Part shown: positions 9,701 to 16,639 of the stretch, one piece after another
How the letters are laid out: each line of letters begins with the position of its first letter
How positions within the stretch are numbered: the stretch's first letter is position 1
Source of the DNA: Varibaculum vaginae
GTDB lineage: Bacteria; Actinomycetota; Actinomycetes; Actinomycetales; Actinomycetaceae
Length of the DNA stretch: 64,000 nucleotides
Reading direction: 5' to 3'
Assembly: GCF_900604285.1 (NCBI RefSeq)
Contig: NZ_UWNY01000001.1
Location: 868,001-932,000, forward strand
The notes under the pieces: model-generated
Told to the model about the DNA's origin: nothing
What the model saw: the letters and a program-made list of their open reading frames with translations, nothing else
The model's database searches: none
Made by a program: the position numbers and the translations under genes

Positions 9701-10254
9701 AGCGGCGTCCTCTGCCTGATTTCCCTACTGGGGGCGCTACTTTAGGAACTTTGTTCCATGAATGGGTAGATCAGGAACTACGAGGAAATGAGTATCCCCT
9801 ATCTAAAAACTTGGATAAAGAACTGCTAAATGAGCTTGGTTATTTACAGAAGAAATGGCGAAGTGGCCAGGTTAATCCTCGGCGTGGTTGGGAGTATATA
9901 GATTCCGAGGTCGAATTTGCGGCTCCTATGGTTACTAAAATAGTGGCGAGAATCGATGCCATTATGCGTAACCCCAAGAACGGCAAGCTTACGATTATCG
10001 ACTGGAAAACCGATTCTTTAGAACTTGATAGCTCTGGCCAGATAGGTGGCAACAGTCAACAAGCGGTTGCAAAATATGTACAGCAAATCAACACCTATCG
10101 TCTGGTCTATGCGTTTTCCAAAGGTTTACGGCTAGAAGATATCGACGCCGCGTTATATTTTGTGCGCTTTGACTTGCTGTGTCCACTAGATGAGTGGCAC
10201 GAGCGCCTGCATTTGCCGCAAAAGCTAGAGGAGCTATTCCCTGACCTGCTTTAG
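6760..10254 (+). CDS. adnB: AdnB-type motor subunit, UvrD/RecB-like helicase-nuclease
   Basis: A 1164-residue SF1A helicase with an intact set of motifs: GAGAGKT (residues 44-50), LTFSNKADRELSSRV, LLDEFQDT (Asp288, Glu289), VGDPNQAIYGWRGAS, ITYRNREAV, IYAAKGLEW and YVAFTRAE. The C-terminal nuclease module shows GTLFHEWVD, ARIDAI, IIDWKT (Asp1081, Lys1083) and the downstream QINTYRLVY. It lacks the cysteine staple present in AdnA. With AdnA it forms the actinobacterial counterpart of AddAB/RecBCD for end resection. The GTG start at 6760 overlaps the adnA stop as GTGA, so translation is coupled. It converges with the next gene. Confidence 0.9.
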   Translation: MSNVQKIRYSPAQIAEAIGQYRPNEDQEKVITAPINQPMMAIAGAGAGKTATMAFRVVYLVANALVAPDRVLGLTFSNKADRELSSRVNNYLQRLADNPDFPEVAEYLTDSETGGLSRPVTSTYNAFANQIVGQYGSRLGVSPACILLDEARRWQIMYEIVSNWPQDLSADISVGSAVDRALAIGSQLRDQLLETEEVRSGLEQMRNLYSGGKAQGNSKKPSGNLAKLLESLTQREELLAICSEYEKYKKQNGYIEYADQIYYAAKLVKKFPDIRQQLRERYDVILLDEFQDTSIAQLELFSSIFAGKGAMAVGDPNQAIYGWRGASELSMRDFLTAFGVPSGEVYKHVNDMPITYRNREAVLAVANQVVRPLKQLAEGVSTQEIDKQIRALIQARQPETKLGPAPSPDTFAPPASSVKAKELVTCPQKRDNPGNVEMYFFEDSEKEAERIADFFAERWQLHEEITAKNKQLPPDQQESLPTGAILLRKHSQGPLITQALRRKGLPVEVTGVSGLMYDPAVADVIAALQVASDAGRGDSLMRLITGCGISPADIDLLWRWAAHLANPDSNPDIRPQAYLMDAVDNLPDPGWTINGAGSTFSVEAHRRLDILRSQLVEVRRHIHDPLGALVQHTIFALCLDLDVKVRPDGGVSQGCLDSFVKVAREYETSGGSTSLPSFLDWLRMADEHERGLDMPIQEPNPNAIQVMTIYAAKGLEWTWVAVPGLDEPPSPGKFGGNLPDRPISVTKGECKTSSWTTDPRMIPYDLRPDKEVLPTIERGLEESGYDFDTGVFSENAKVITSYQLALGFHSQLADRRVAYVAFTRAESELLLTGSEHSGTAKTRRVPSQFLAEIDSSGKMRELRNSLADEDDEWEVAPRYLLWPGDPSSELTQLSAAAAELSELTANIHAHPYLHRLLSAPGEKERLEMAATHSSWMQQALQLTRDQRSEWQLRNQVELPISAGVTRARRLQEDPAGFALSQRRPLPDFPTGGATLGTLFHEWVDQELRGNEYPLSKNLDKELLNELGYLQKKWRSGQVNPRRGWEYIDSEVEFAAPMVTKIVARIDAIMRNPKNGKLTIIDWKTDSLELDSSGQIGGNSQQAVAKYVQQINTYRLVYAFSKGLRLEDIDAALYFVRFDLLCPLDEWHERLHLPQKLEELFPDLL

Positions 10255-10323
10255 TTATGAGCCCTAGAGGACATTCAGATGGGGAAAACCGCGCTGGTTT
10301 TATCGCGAGGAAGATGTAAACCG

Positions 10324-11424
10324 TTAAATGCTGGGGTCTGACTGCGTGTCCTCATTAGCGGAAGAGGAGGTATCGTCAGCGGGTATTGCCACCGTCTGAG
10401 GGGATATTTCCGTGGTGTTTTCTTCAGTTTCCTTAAGGTTGTCTGTGCTGGTTTCCGGCAGTTTATCTGCTTTTTTGGAGGTAAAATCCTCGCGGAGCGC
10501 GGGCAGTAACCCGGTGTTATCCAAGGTGTCTGCCAATTGCGCGATTAACTGCCGGGCATCAGCTATGATTTCTTCGTTGTTCTCTTGTACCCCATGCAGC
10601 AGCCATTCCAGTAGCACCAGCTCGGAGTTGAGTTCGATGCGCGCGTTTAGCTTAGGGTCTTCACTCAGACGTAGTTTACGGTAGGCATTGAGCATTCTCT
10701 TTGCGAACTCATCAGAAGAGGAGGATACTACCCAGGCTAGGTCGCGGGCAGGATCGCCAAATTGGGCATTGCCAAAACCGGTAATACCGGTAATCACTTC
10801 GTCTTTTGTATAGAGGTATGGCTCCTGTAAATCTGCGTGGATAAAAGCCGGCGGAAAACGCCAGAGGGAAACATCCTCGAGGCGTTCCTCCCAGCGTTGC
10901 CACAAACGGGGAGGGATGGATCGGGTGGTGGCGCCCTCATCCAATAAATTTAACCAACGGCGACGAATCTGGTCGGCGCTAAAAATTGGGCGCTCGGCAG
11001 CTTGTAGAATCCGTGCCGGCAAGTCGTGTAGGGATGCCAAGGCGTTTCCTAGAGATTCAGCGAGTTTATCGGAGACGGTTAAATCTTCTTGACTCAGCGG
11101 TCTGCCGGAGAAAGCCGCATGAACTAAGGCGTGCTTTCCGCCTATGACCCGTACCGAGTGTGCCGGCCAGGGCAGGGAGAAAGGTAAACGCGCGCCGTCA
11201 TGGGCTAGTGCCTGCATAATCCGGCTCTGGATTTGCAGTTCTTGATCTCGTTGTTCAGTAGAGGGATTGGTAACTAGCCATTTGCGTTCGGCCGCGTCTT
11301 GTACTGCACATACGCGCAGATCGTCGGTTTTATAACGGGGTAAACAAAGCGATACGAAGTCGTTATCTGGCATTGCGGCAGCTGCCATTGCGGCCAGGGG
11401 AAGGAAATCATCCATGTCATTCAC
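10324..11424 (-). CDS. Phosphotransferase (APH/Mph-fold) protein with altered active site
   Basis: A 366-residue protein with the fold signatures of aminoglycoside/macrolide phosphotransferases: a catalytic-loop segment FIHADLQEPYL and a following GITGFGNAQFGDPARDLAWV. In active members the loop is H-x-D-x-x-x-x-N and the second motif is I-D-F/W-G-D. Here His and Asp of the loop remain, but the Asn position is Tyr and the metal-binding Asp is Gly, so phosphoryl transfer is doubtful. The last 70 residues are low-complexity and acidic. Proteins of this type sit beside adnAB in some Actinobacteria (from memory). The GTG start follows a -10 box by six bases. I would not call this a resistance gene. 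Confidence 0.75.
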   Translation of the reverse strand: MNDMDDFLPLAAMAAAAMPDNDFVSLCLPRYKTDDLRVCAVQDAAERKWLVTNPSTEQRDQELQIQSRIMQALAHDGARLPFSLPWPAHSVRVIGGKHALVHAAFSGRPLSQEDLTVSDKLAESLGNALASLHDLPARILQAAERPIFSADQIRRRWLNLLDEGATTRSIPPRLWQRWEERLEDVSLWRFPPAFIHADLQEPYLYTKDEVITGITGFGNAQFGDPARDLAWVVSSSSDEFAKRMLNAYRKLRLSEDPKLNARIELNSELVLLEWLLHGVQENNEEIIADARQLIAQLADTLDNTGLLPALREDFTSKKADKLPETSTDNLKETEENTTEISPQTVAIPADDTSSSANEDTQSDPSI

Positions 11425-11436
11425 GGTTTTAGATTA
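11422..11436 (-). promoter_or_regulatory. Leaderless promoter -10 (TAATCT) of the phosphotransferase-like gene
   Basis: On the minus strand TAATCT (11436 to 11431) is followed by AAAACC and then GTG (11424). There is no Shine-Dalgarno. This is the same spacing seen at ten other starts in the window. Confidence 0.5.
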
Positions 11437-11797
11437 TCAAGTAGGGGGCGTTTCGGGGATTAACTAGCAGGGGTAGTCTGGCATTTTGCTGTTTTCTACA
11501 GGGAAAGTAATTGCCCATGGGTATTCGCAGTGTGGTGATTGGACATTCAAGGCGGAGAAACTAACAGCTAATTATGTGGGTGGGGGCACTAAAAGATTTG
11601 AAGTGATGAAAAAGTTATTAAATAACGTCCATAAAATTACTGTTTTTAGCTCTGTGTTTGCTGTCATCCCCAATACTTACCGGCCGGTAAGTATTGGGGG
11701 TTTAGTTTTTTTGTAATTCAAAATTTCTTTAACAGTACTGGCTAAGAGGGTTTTTATTGAAATTTTCTTACTTTCCAGTACGTAGGTTTTTATTGGT
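11437..11797. other. AT-rich intergenic region, no convincing gene
   Basis: This stretch between two divergent genes is richer in A and T than its surroundings. Its open frames (for example 11486-11716 on the plus strand) have poor codon use and run through the perfect palindrome at 11668-11699. I see no protein I can support. The palindrome with its T-run could end a short plus-strand transcript. Confidence 0.5.
11668..11713 (+). terminator. Perfect 32-bp palindrome followed by T-run
   Basis: Arms 11668-11683 (CCCCAATACTTACCGG) and 11684-11699 are exact reverse complements with no spacer. GTTTAGTTTTTTTG follows on the plus strand, as in an intrinsic terminator. No plus-strand gene lies upstream that would need it, so it may end an unannotated short RNA, or the palindrome may be a DNA binding site. 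Confidence 0.55.
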
Positions 11798-11813
11798 TGT
11801 GAGGTAGATCACC
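11798..11813 (+). promoter_or_regulatory. CRP/GlxR-like operator TGTGA-N6-TCACC
   Basis: TGTGAGGTAGATCACC differs by one base from the TGTGA-N6-TCACA consensus of CRP-family regulators such as GlxR. It lies about 90 bases before the small secreted protein start. A possible promoter TTGGTT (11793-11798), 17 bases, TATTTT (11816-11821) overlaps it, so binding would probably block rather than recruit polymerase. Confidence 0.5.
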
Positions 11814-11903
11814 TATATTTTATGGCGGTTAACTTGCTTTCATTTGACCGAGTGGTAACATTAATACCAACAAGAAAGAATTCAGGTCGTGAGGGAGACT
11901 GAA

Positions 11904-12227
11904 ATGAACAAGGGATCTTCGGTTAAGAAGATGGCTGCTTGCGGGATTGCCGCCGCAGCTTTGATTCCTGCGGGAGTGCTCACCGCGCAGGCTGCCGAAG
12001 GGCTGTCTAATGATGGTGTGCAGACTTCCGTTCAGATTCAGGCTCGCACGACCGAAGTTAGTGGAAACCTAGCCGCTAACGATGTAGATGCTTCAGCTTA
12101 TGCGGCCAACAATCTCTCCGCGATTGACCGCATGGGCGGCGCCGGCTCCCTTGCCGGAATTGTTATCTTGGGCGGTATCGGCGCGGCCGGTGCTATTAGC
12201 CTTACACGTTCCTTCATGATTGGGTAG
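11904..12227 (+). CDS. Small secreted or membrane-anchored protein, unknown function
   Basis: A 107-residue protein that I do not recognise. It starts MNKGSSVKKMAACGIAAAAL, a clear Sec signal peptide with likely cleavage after a TAQAA segment near residue 32. The mature part is Asn/Val/Ala rich and ends in a Gly/Ala hydrophobic stretch (GIVILGGIGAAGAISL) that could anchor it in the membrane. ATG 11904 is chosen because GAGGGAG sits six bases upstream; an in-frame GTG at 11889 would add five residues. The gene stands alone, with a CRP-like site upstream and a strong terminator just after the stop. Confidence 0.75.
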   Translation: MNKGSSVKKMAACGIAAAALIPAGVLTAQAAEGLSNDGVQTSVQIQARTTEVSGNLAANDVDASAYAANNLSAIDRMGGAGSLAGIVILGGIGAAGAISLTRSFMIG

Positions 12228-12245
12228 ATCCTCTTACTACCTGAT

Positions 12246-12281
12246 AAAACCCCGGGCGCCCCTCAACTGCCCGGGGTTTTT
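12246..12281 (+). terminator. Intrinsic terminator of the small secreted protein gene
   Basis: AAACCCCGGGC pairs with GCCCGGGGTTT across a short loop and is followed by a T-run. It begins 18 bases after the stop codon. Confidence 0.85.
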
Positions 12282-12417
12282 CATGTCTATTGGGTGCTCT
12301 ATGGACGTAGCTTGTAGCAATGAGGCCTCCACAATGGTTAGAAACCAGTAAAAAGCGTTTTGAAATTACTGGTGTAACTTTTGCGGGAATTGCTGATGTC
12401 GCGGGGAATGGTAAAAA

Positions 12418-12450
12418 ATTTCGGGGCTCACCCTTTGGTGAGCCCCGAAA
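12418..12450 (-). terminator. Intrinsic terminator of the sugar transporter gene
   Basis: TTTCGGGGCTCACC and GGTGAGCCCCGAAA form a 14-bp stem with a four-base loop. On the minus strand the stem is followed by a T-run (AATTTTTTAC), and the transporter stop lies about 30 bases before it. Confidence 0.85.
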
Positions 12451-12482
12451 TGTGTAAGGAGTTAGGAAATAGTATTTAGTTG

Positions 12483-13901
12483 TTAGCGGTAATTACCGGC
12501 TTTGAATGATTGCTCGAGTTCTTCCAAGCTGCGCCCGTGAGTTTCGGGGGCGTAACGGTATAGCCAGAACCAGGCGAGGAAGCCGATAATGGCGAACATC
12601 AGGAAGGTGCCTTTTAGGCCGAAATCTTCTGCCAAGATGGGGAATAAGAAGGTAATGATGGTGTTCATGATCCACAAGGCAAAGACTGATAACCCCATTC
12701 CTAGGCCGCGCAGACGTTGTGGGAATATTTCTGACATTAGAACCCACATTGGCATGTTCAAGAAACATTGCATGCAGCCGATAAAAAGCACCATAAAGAT
12801 CATGGTTACGATAGCTTTAGGGGTTCCGTCGGGTAGGAACCATTGGGTAGTTGTGATTAGGATATGCATCAAAGTGGTTAGGGCGAATCCGGTTAGAATC
12901 ATTTGTCGCCGGGTGAAACGGTCGATTAGGACGAAGCATAATCCGGTGCCGACTACCGCAAGCACTCCGTTAGCCACGTTGGCCACTACTGCGGCCTGAT
13001 GTCCAAATCCGGCCATTTCCAATACCTGAGATCCGTAGTACATGATTGAGTTGTGCCCTGGTAGTTGCTGGCAGATCCCCAATCCCACTCCGATTAGAAC
13101 CAGGCGTAGTATCCAGGGAGTCTTTAGGTCGGCAAATCCCGCCTTTTCTAAAGAGGCCTCTGCTTCCGCCTCTGCCTTAATGGCTGAGAGTTCAGCGTGA
13201 GCGCGATCCTCGTTTCGTACCTCCATAAGAACTGCTAACGCTTCGTCGTAATGTCCTTGGTTAACAAGCCAACGGGGAGATTCTGGTACTTTAAACATGC
13301 CAATGAATAGGCATACGGCCGGTATGGCACACACGGCGAGCATTACTCGCCAGGTCCATGAAAATGACATGGTGGAAGCAATAATGGCATTAATAGTGAA
13401 CGCCAATAGCTGTCCGGCAACGATTGCAAATTCGTTTCGCCCACTCAGTACCCCACGTCTTTCGGTGGGGGATAACTCAGATAGGTAAACAGGGACTAGG
13501 GTGGAGGCGGCGCCTACTGCCAGCCCTAGGAAAAAGCGGGCGCAAACCATTACCACTATTTCCGGTGCAAAAACTGTGCCCAAGGTAGAAAAGAAAAATA
13601 GCACTGCCAGGTATTGAATTGTGGGTTTGCGTCCAAAACGGTCGGCTAGGCGACCACCTGCAGCGGCTCCAATAGCTGCGCCGAGGAGGAGCGAGGCGGT
13701 AATAAAACCTTCCCCGAGTGCTTGAATCCCGAACTGCTCTGTCATCGGTTTTAGTGCCCCATTGATAACCCCGGTATCGTAACCGAAGAGCAGTCCGCCG
13801 AAAGTAACTACGACGGAGATTATTCCGATGCGGCGATTGTGTGAGCCGGCCGTTAGCGGCGGAAGTCCATTCCCCCCATTGGTAGTGGTGTTCTCACTCA
13901 T
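12483..13901 (-). CDS. MFS sugar porter, sugar:H+ symporter
   Basis: A 472-residue, 12-helix transporter of the sugar porter family. Diagnostic motifs are FGYDTGVINGAL in helix 1, GRLADRFGRKPT in the 2-3 loop, PESPRWLVNQG between the halves, and PETHGRSLEELE at the C-terminus. Glucose, galactose, xylose and myo-inositol carriers share these, so the substrate cannot be assigned. GGAGG lies eleven bases before ATG 13901, a long spacing. The upstream region carries two related operator-like sites, suggesting LacI-type control, but no lacI gene is next to it here. Confidence 0.92.
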   Translation of the reverse strand: MSENTTTNGGNGLPPLTAGSHNRRIGIISVVVTFGGLLFGYDTGVINGALKPMTEQFGIQALGEGFITASLLLGAAIGAAAGGRLADRFGRKPTIQYLAVLFFFSTLGTVFAPEIVVMVCARFFLGLAVGAASTLVPVYLSELSPTERRGVLSGRNEFAIVAGQLLAFTINAIIASTMSFSWTWRVMLAVCAIPAVCLFIGMFKVPESPRWLVNQGHYDEALAVLMEVRNEDRAHAELSAIKAEAEAEASLEKAGFADLKTPWILRLVLIGVGLGICQQLPGHNSIMYYGSQVLEMAGFGHQAAVVANVANGVLAVVGTGLCFVLIDRFTRRQMILTGFALTTLMHILITTTQWFLPDGTPKAIVTMIFMVLFIGCMQCFLNMPMWVLMSEIFPQRLRGLGMGLSVFALWIMNTIITFLFPILAEDFGLKGTFLMFAIIGFLAWFWLYRYAPETHGRSLEELEQSFKAGNYR

Positions 13902-14034
13902 CTATGTATGTGCCTCCATATCTTTGTTCGGCAAACTTAGGCTCCTTTGCCGATTGCATCCAGCTTTTGCCGGGGTGCAAAATTTTTATTTTCGGTATCG
14001 TCTAACCCCGGGAAATTAGCTCTCCCTAGAACTA

Positions 14035-14094
14035 ATTAACACGCGTTAAAGCCGATGTGAGCAATCATTGCACTAATAGTTAATGCGTGTCAAT
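14035..14094. promoter_or_regulatory. Pair of inverted operator-like sites upstream of the sugar transporter
   Basis: ATTAACACGCGTTAA at about 14035-14049 and, on the other strand, ATTGACACGCATTAAC at about 14079-14094 match at 13 of 15 positions. Each is a near-palindrome around a central CG step, as in LacI/GalR operators. They lie about 135-190 bases before the transporter start and 90-150 bases before the divergent PH-domain gene, so either could be the target. Confidence 0.4.
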
Positions 14095-14185
14095 AGAAAA
14101 CGGCAAATTGCTTTAAAATGTAAATATCTCTGTGCTAGTTGCAGGGAGTGATGGTTTGTTATAGTAAAAGGAAAAAGGACTTGCA

Positions 14186-14686
14186 ATGGCTTCTTCTCGC
14201 TTAGATCCGTTTGCGCCGGAAGGAGTACGGTTCCGGCCAGTTTCTTTGGAACTTATAAAGGTGCGTCTGGCAGCGGTGGCGTTTTTCCTGCTTTGCTCAG
14301 CTGCGGTGGCGATTGTTTTATTTTTCTTATTGCCGCACAAGTGGGTTGGTTTGTTGCTAATCGTGGTGGCAGTGGTCATAGTGCTCTGGCTTTTGTGGCT
14401 GATCCCTCGACAGGTGCGCGCTATGGGGTGGGCAGTAACCGGAACTGATCTGCAGATTCGTAAGGGGATAATGTTTAAGTCTCTAACCGTAGTTCCGCTG
14501 GGTAGGTTGCAATACGTAGATGTAGAAGAAGGTCCCGTTGCACGTCATTTTGGAATCGCGCAGGTAAAATTACATACAGCCTCGGCAAATACGGATGCAG
14601 AGCTACCGGGAATACCCCGCGAACAGGCCGCCCAGCTACGGGAACAAATCGCCGAACTGGCTGAAAGTAACCTCGAAGGAATTTAA
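14186..14686 (+). CDS. Membrane protein with bacterial PH domain (YdbS-like)
   Basis: A 166-residue protein with two adjacent membrane helices at about residues 28-75, followed by a bacterial PH (bPH2) domain. The domain shows GTDLQIRKGIMFKSLTVVP, LGRLQYVDVEEGPVARHFG and the PGIP motif. It pairs with the following YdbT-like gene, as is common. Bacillus YdbS/YdbT have been linked to export or resistance to antimicrobial peptides; this is family knowledge and not shown here. ATG 14186 is preceded by AAAAGGAC. The stop codon directly abuts the next start. Confidence 0.85.
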   Translation: MASSRLDPFAPEGVRFRPVSLELIKVRLAAVAFFLLCSAAVAIVLFFLLPHKWVGLLLIVVAVVIVLWLLWLIPRQVRAMGWAVTGTDLQIRKGIMFKSLTVVPLGRLQYVDVEEGPVARHFGIAQVKLHTASANTDAELPGIPREQAAQLREQIAELAESNLEGI

Positions 14687-16384
14687 ATGGTCGCTCAGAA
14701 CTCAGACTTTACCCTTTCGAATTCCGAGGAAGTATCGACAGATTTCCCTCTCCCAGCGTATGGAGGAGGACAGACGCCAATAGAAGCTACTGGCAGCGGT
14801 GCTGTGGGCGCTAAGACTCAAAACTCTACTTGGCGTCCAGTACACTGGCTTACCCCGCTGTTACAAGTCTGGCAGGCGCTGGTAGTAATCGTGGCGGTGG
14901 CGCTGACGCAATCGCTAGATAACCTGATAAAGCTAATCCAGGGAATTCGGAAGGGGATACCAGAGCACTCAGGGCTAGTATTCCCAGTAATAGGGGGGTT
15001 GTTGGGGATTCTGCTTCTGGTTCTTATTTACCTATATTTGGCCTGGCGAGCAACTTCCTGGAAAATAACCGCCGAGGACGTGCAATATCGGCGGGGTATT
15101 TTCTTTAAAAAACACCGCAAGATTCCCCTAGATCGGGTGCAATCAGTAGATGTCTATCGGCCGTTAGCTGCCCGTATTTTTGGCTTGGGAGAGTTGCGGG
15201 TGGAGTCGGCGGGTGGCCAAGGATCGCGGGTAGAAATCCAGTTCCTCACCAATAAATATTTAGATCAAGCCCGGCGAGAAGTTGTCGCTCGCATAGCTGG
15301 GCGTTCCCTCACTGATGAAACCTCTCGACAGACGGGAGCTAAAGGCCTGGCCGGCACGGATCTTTTTGCCGAGGACGATTACCGTCTAGACCGGGATGAG
15401 TATGAAGTTTACCGGGTTTCACCAGGACGCCTGATAGCCTCCATACTGTTGACTTCCCAAACGGTATGGTTGCTGGTAATGTCGCTGATTGTAGCGATTT
15501 GCGCTATCGTGCTGTTCATAATGGCGGATCTAACTGTGCAGGGGCTAGTCGCGGGAAGTGTTATCCCCACCATTATTTCCATTGGAATTATTCCCCTGAT
15601 GATCCTGTCTTATGCCTGGTCACGTTTTAACTCCGGTTTCAATTTCAGTGCCAATATTACTCACGACGGCATCCGGATCACCTCGGGTCTATTGGCACTA
15701 AAGTCGCAGACGCTGCCACCAGGACGTATTCATGCCATCCGGTTTATCCAGCCGCTACTGTGGAGACCTTTCGGCTGGTGGCAGGCAGAAGTTACCCTTG
15801 CTGGGCATGGATTAGAAACCAGCGGCAACCAGAAGAAACAAGCCGCTGATAACCTACTTCTGCCCGTGGGGACCTTGGGACAGGCAAAAGTTATTTTGCA
15901 GATGGCAATCCGAGATTTAGGGGCCAGTGAGGGCGTAGAAACCGAAAAACTGCTGCAGGCAGCTTTCAATGGCAAGAACTCAGATTTGGAATCGAAAGTT
16001 ATATTCACTCCTTGCAGCGAAAAAGCCAAGATTCTAGATCCTCTTTCCCGCATGCGCCGCGCTTTTGCTGTCACTGATACCGTGCTGATCTACCGGGACG
16101 GATGGCTACGGCGCAAAGTCACCTTCGCGCCCCACGAACGTGCCCAATCGGTAACTACCAGCGCCGGTCCCATCCAGCGGCATCTGGGAGTGGCAGGGGT
16201 GCGCCTAGATTTAGTGCCTGGCACTGCCACAATGAAGGTTAAGCATCTAGATGCACAGGTAGCAGCGCAGCTGGCCACTGATGAACTGGCCGCCTCGAAG
16301 GTGCGTTCCCGGGTGGAACCAAACGCCCAGTGGGCGGAGCGCATGCTGCAAACCCTCCGCCCTATGGGTAGCGAATTCTGCTAG
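14687..16384 (+). CDS. Membrane protein with repeated bacterial PH domains (YdbT-like)
   Basis: A 565-residue protein. After about 50 polar residues there are two helices (LLQVWQALVVIVAVAL and LLGILLLVLIYLYLAW), then a bPH2 domain (VQYRRGIFFKKHRKIPLDRV and RPLAARIFGLGELRVESAGG). A second helix pair and PH domain follow at about residues 250-370 (GIRITSGLLALKSQTLPPGR). A third PH-like segment is near the end (DGWLRRKVTFAPHERAQSV). This architecture matches YdbT. Translation is coupled to the upstream partner (zero-base gap, GAAGGA in its last codons). The two proteins probably form one membrane complex. Confidence 0.85.
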   Translation: MVAQNSDFTLSNSEEVSTDFPLPAYGGGQTPIEATGSGAVGAKTQNSTWRPVHWLTPLLQVWQALVVIVAVALTQSLDNLIKLIQGIRKGIPEHSGLVFPVIGGLLGILLLVLIYLYLAWRATSWKITAEDVQYRRGIFFKKHRKIPLDRVQSVDVYRPLAARIFGLGELRVESAGGQGSRVEIQFLTNKYLDQARREVVARIAGRSLTDETSRQTGAKGLAGTDLFAEDDYRLDRDEYEVYRVSPGRLIASILLTSQTVWLLVMSLIVAICAIVLFIMADLTVQGLVAGSVIPTIISIGIIPLMILSYAWSRFNSGFNFSANITHDGIRITSGLLALKSQTLPPGRIHAIRFIQPLLWRPFGWWQAEVTLAGHGLETSGNQKKQAADNLLLPVGTLGQAKVILQMAIRDLGASEGVETEKLLQAAFNGKNSDLESKVIFTPCSEKAKILDPLSRMRRAFAVTDTVLIYRDGWLRRKVTFAPHERAQSVTTSAGPIQRHLGVAGVRLDLVPGTATMKVKHLDAQVAAQLATDELAASKVRSRVEPNAQWAERMLQTLRPMGSEFC

Positions 16385-16476
16385 TTCCGGCGGGGCTGGC
16401 TCGATAAAGATACTCCGGGAACCCCAATTTTCTCGCTGCAGCGTGAATGGAGATTGTTAACAGGAGGCTAAAAAGC

Positions 16477-16629
16477 GTGTTTCCGGCTAAAAAAGATGGT
16501 GACAACGCGCGTGCCTCTGACCCGAATCCGGCGGTGAACGTGCAAAACTTATGTAGACCCAGATTTTTCCGGATGGGATTTGAGAGGGACTGCTGTACGA
16601 AATGTCGGAATTTGAACGCCAGGATATGA
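16477..16629 (+). CDS. Possible small Cys-containing ORF
   Basis: A 50-codon frame starting GTG with a perfect AGGAGG nine bases upstream (16462-16467). The first 24 residues (FPAKKDGDNARASDPNPAVN) use common codons; the second half has four cysteines, including a CCTKC cluster, and less typical codons. Its stop overlaps the -10 box of the next gene. It could be a real micro-protein, a leader peptide or the truncated start of a lost gene. I cannot assign a function. Confidence 0.25.
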   Translation: MFPAKKDGDNARASDPNPAVNVQNLCRPRFFRMGFERDCCTKCRNLNARI

Positions 16630-16639
16630 TTGCAGGATG
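16625..16639 (+). promoter_or_regulatory. Leaderless promoter -10 (TATGAT) of the first Pip/YhgE gene
   Basis: TATGAT at 16625-16630 is followed by six bases and ATG 16637. AGG just before the ATG is too close to act as a Shine-Dalgarno, so a leaderless start is more likely. Confidence 0.45.

Noticed and set aside
11486-11716. 76-codon frame in the AT-rich gap
   Set aside because: It reads through the perfect palindrome and T-run; the encoded protein looks random.
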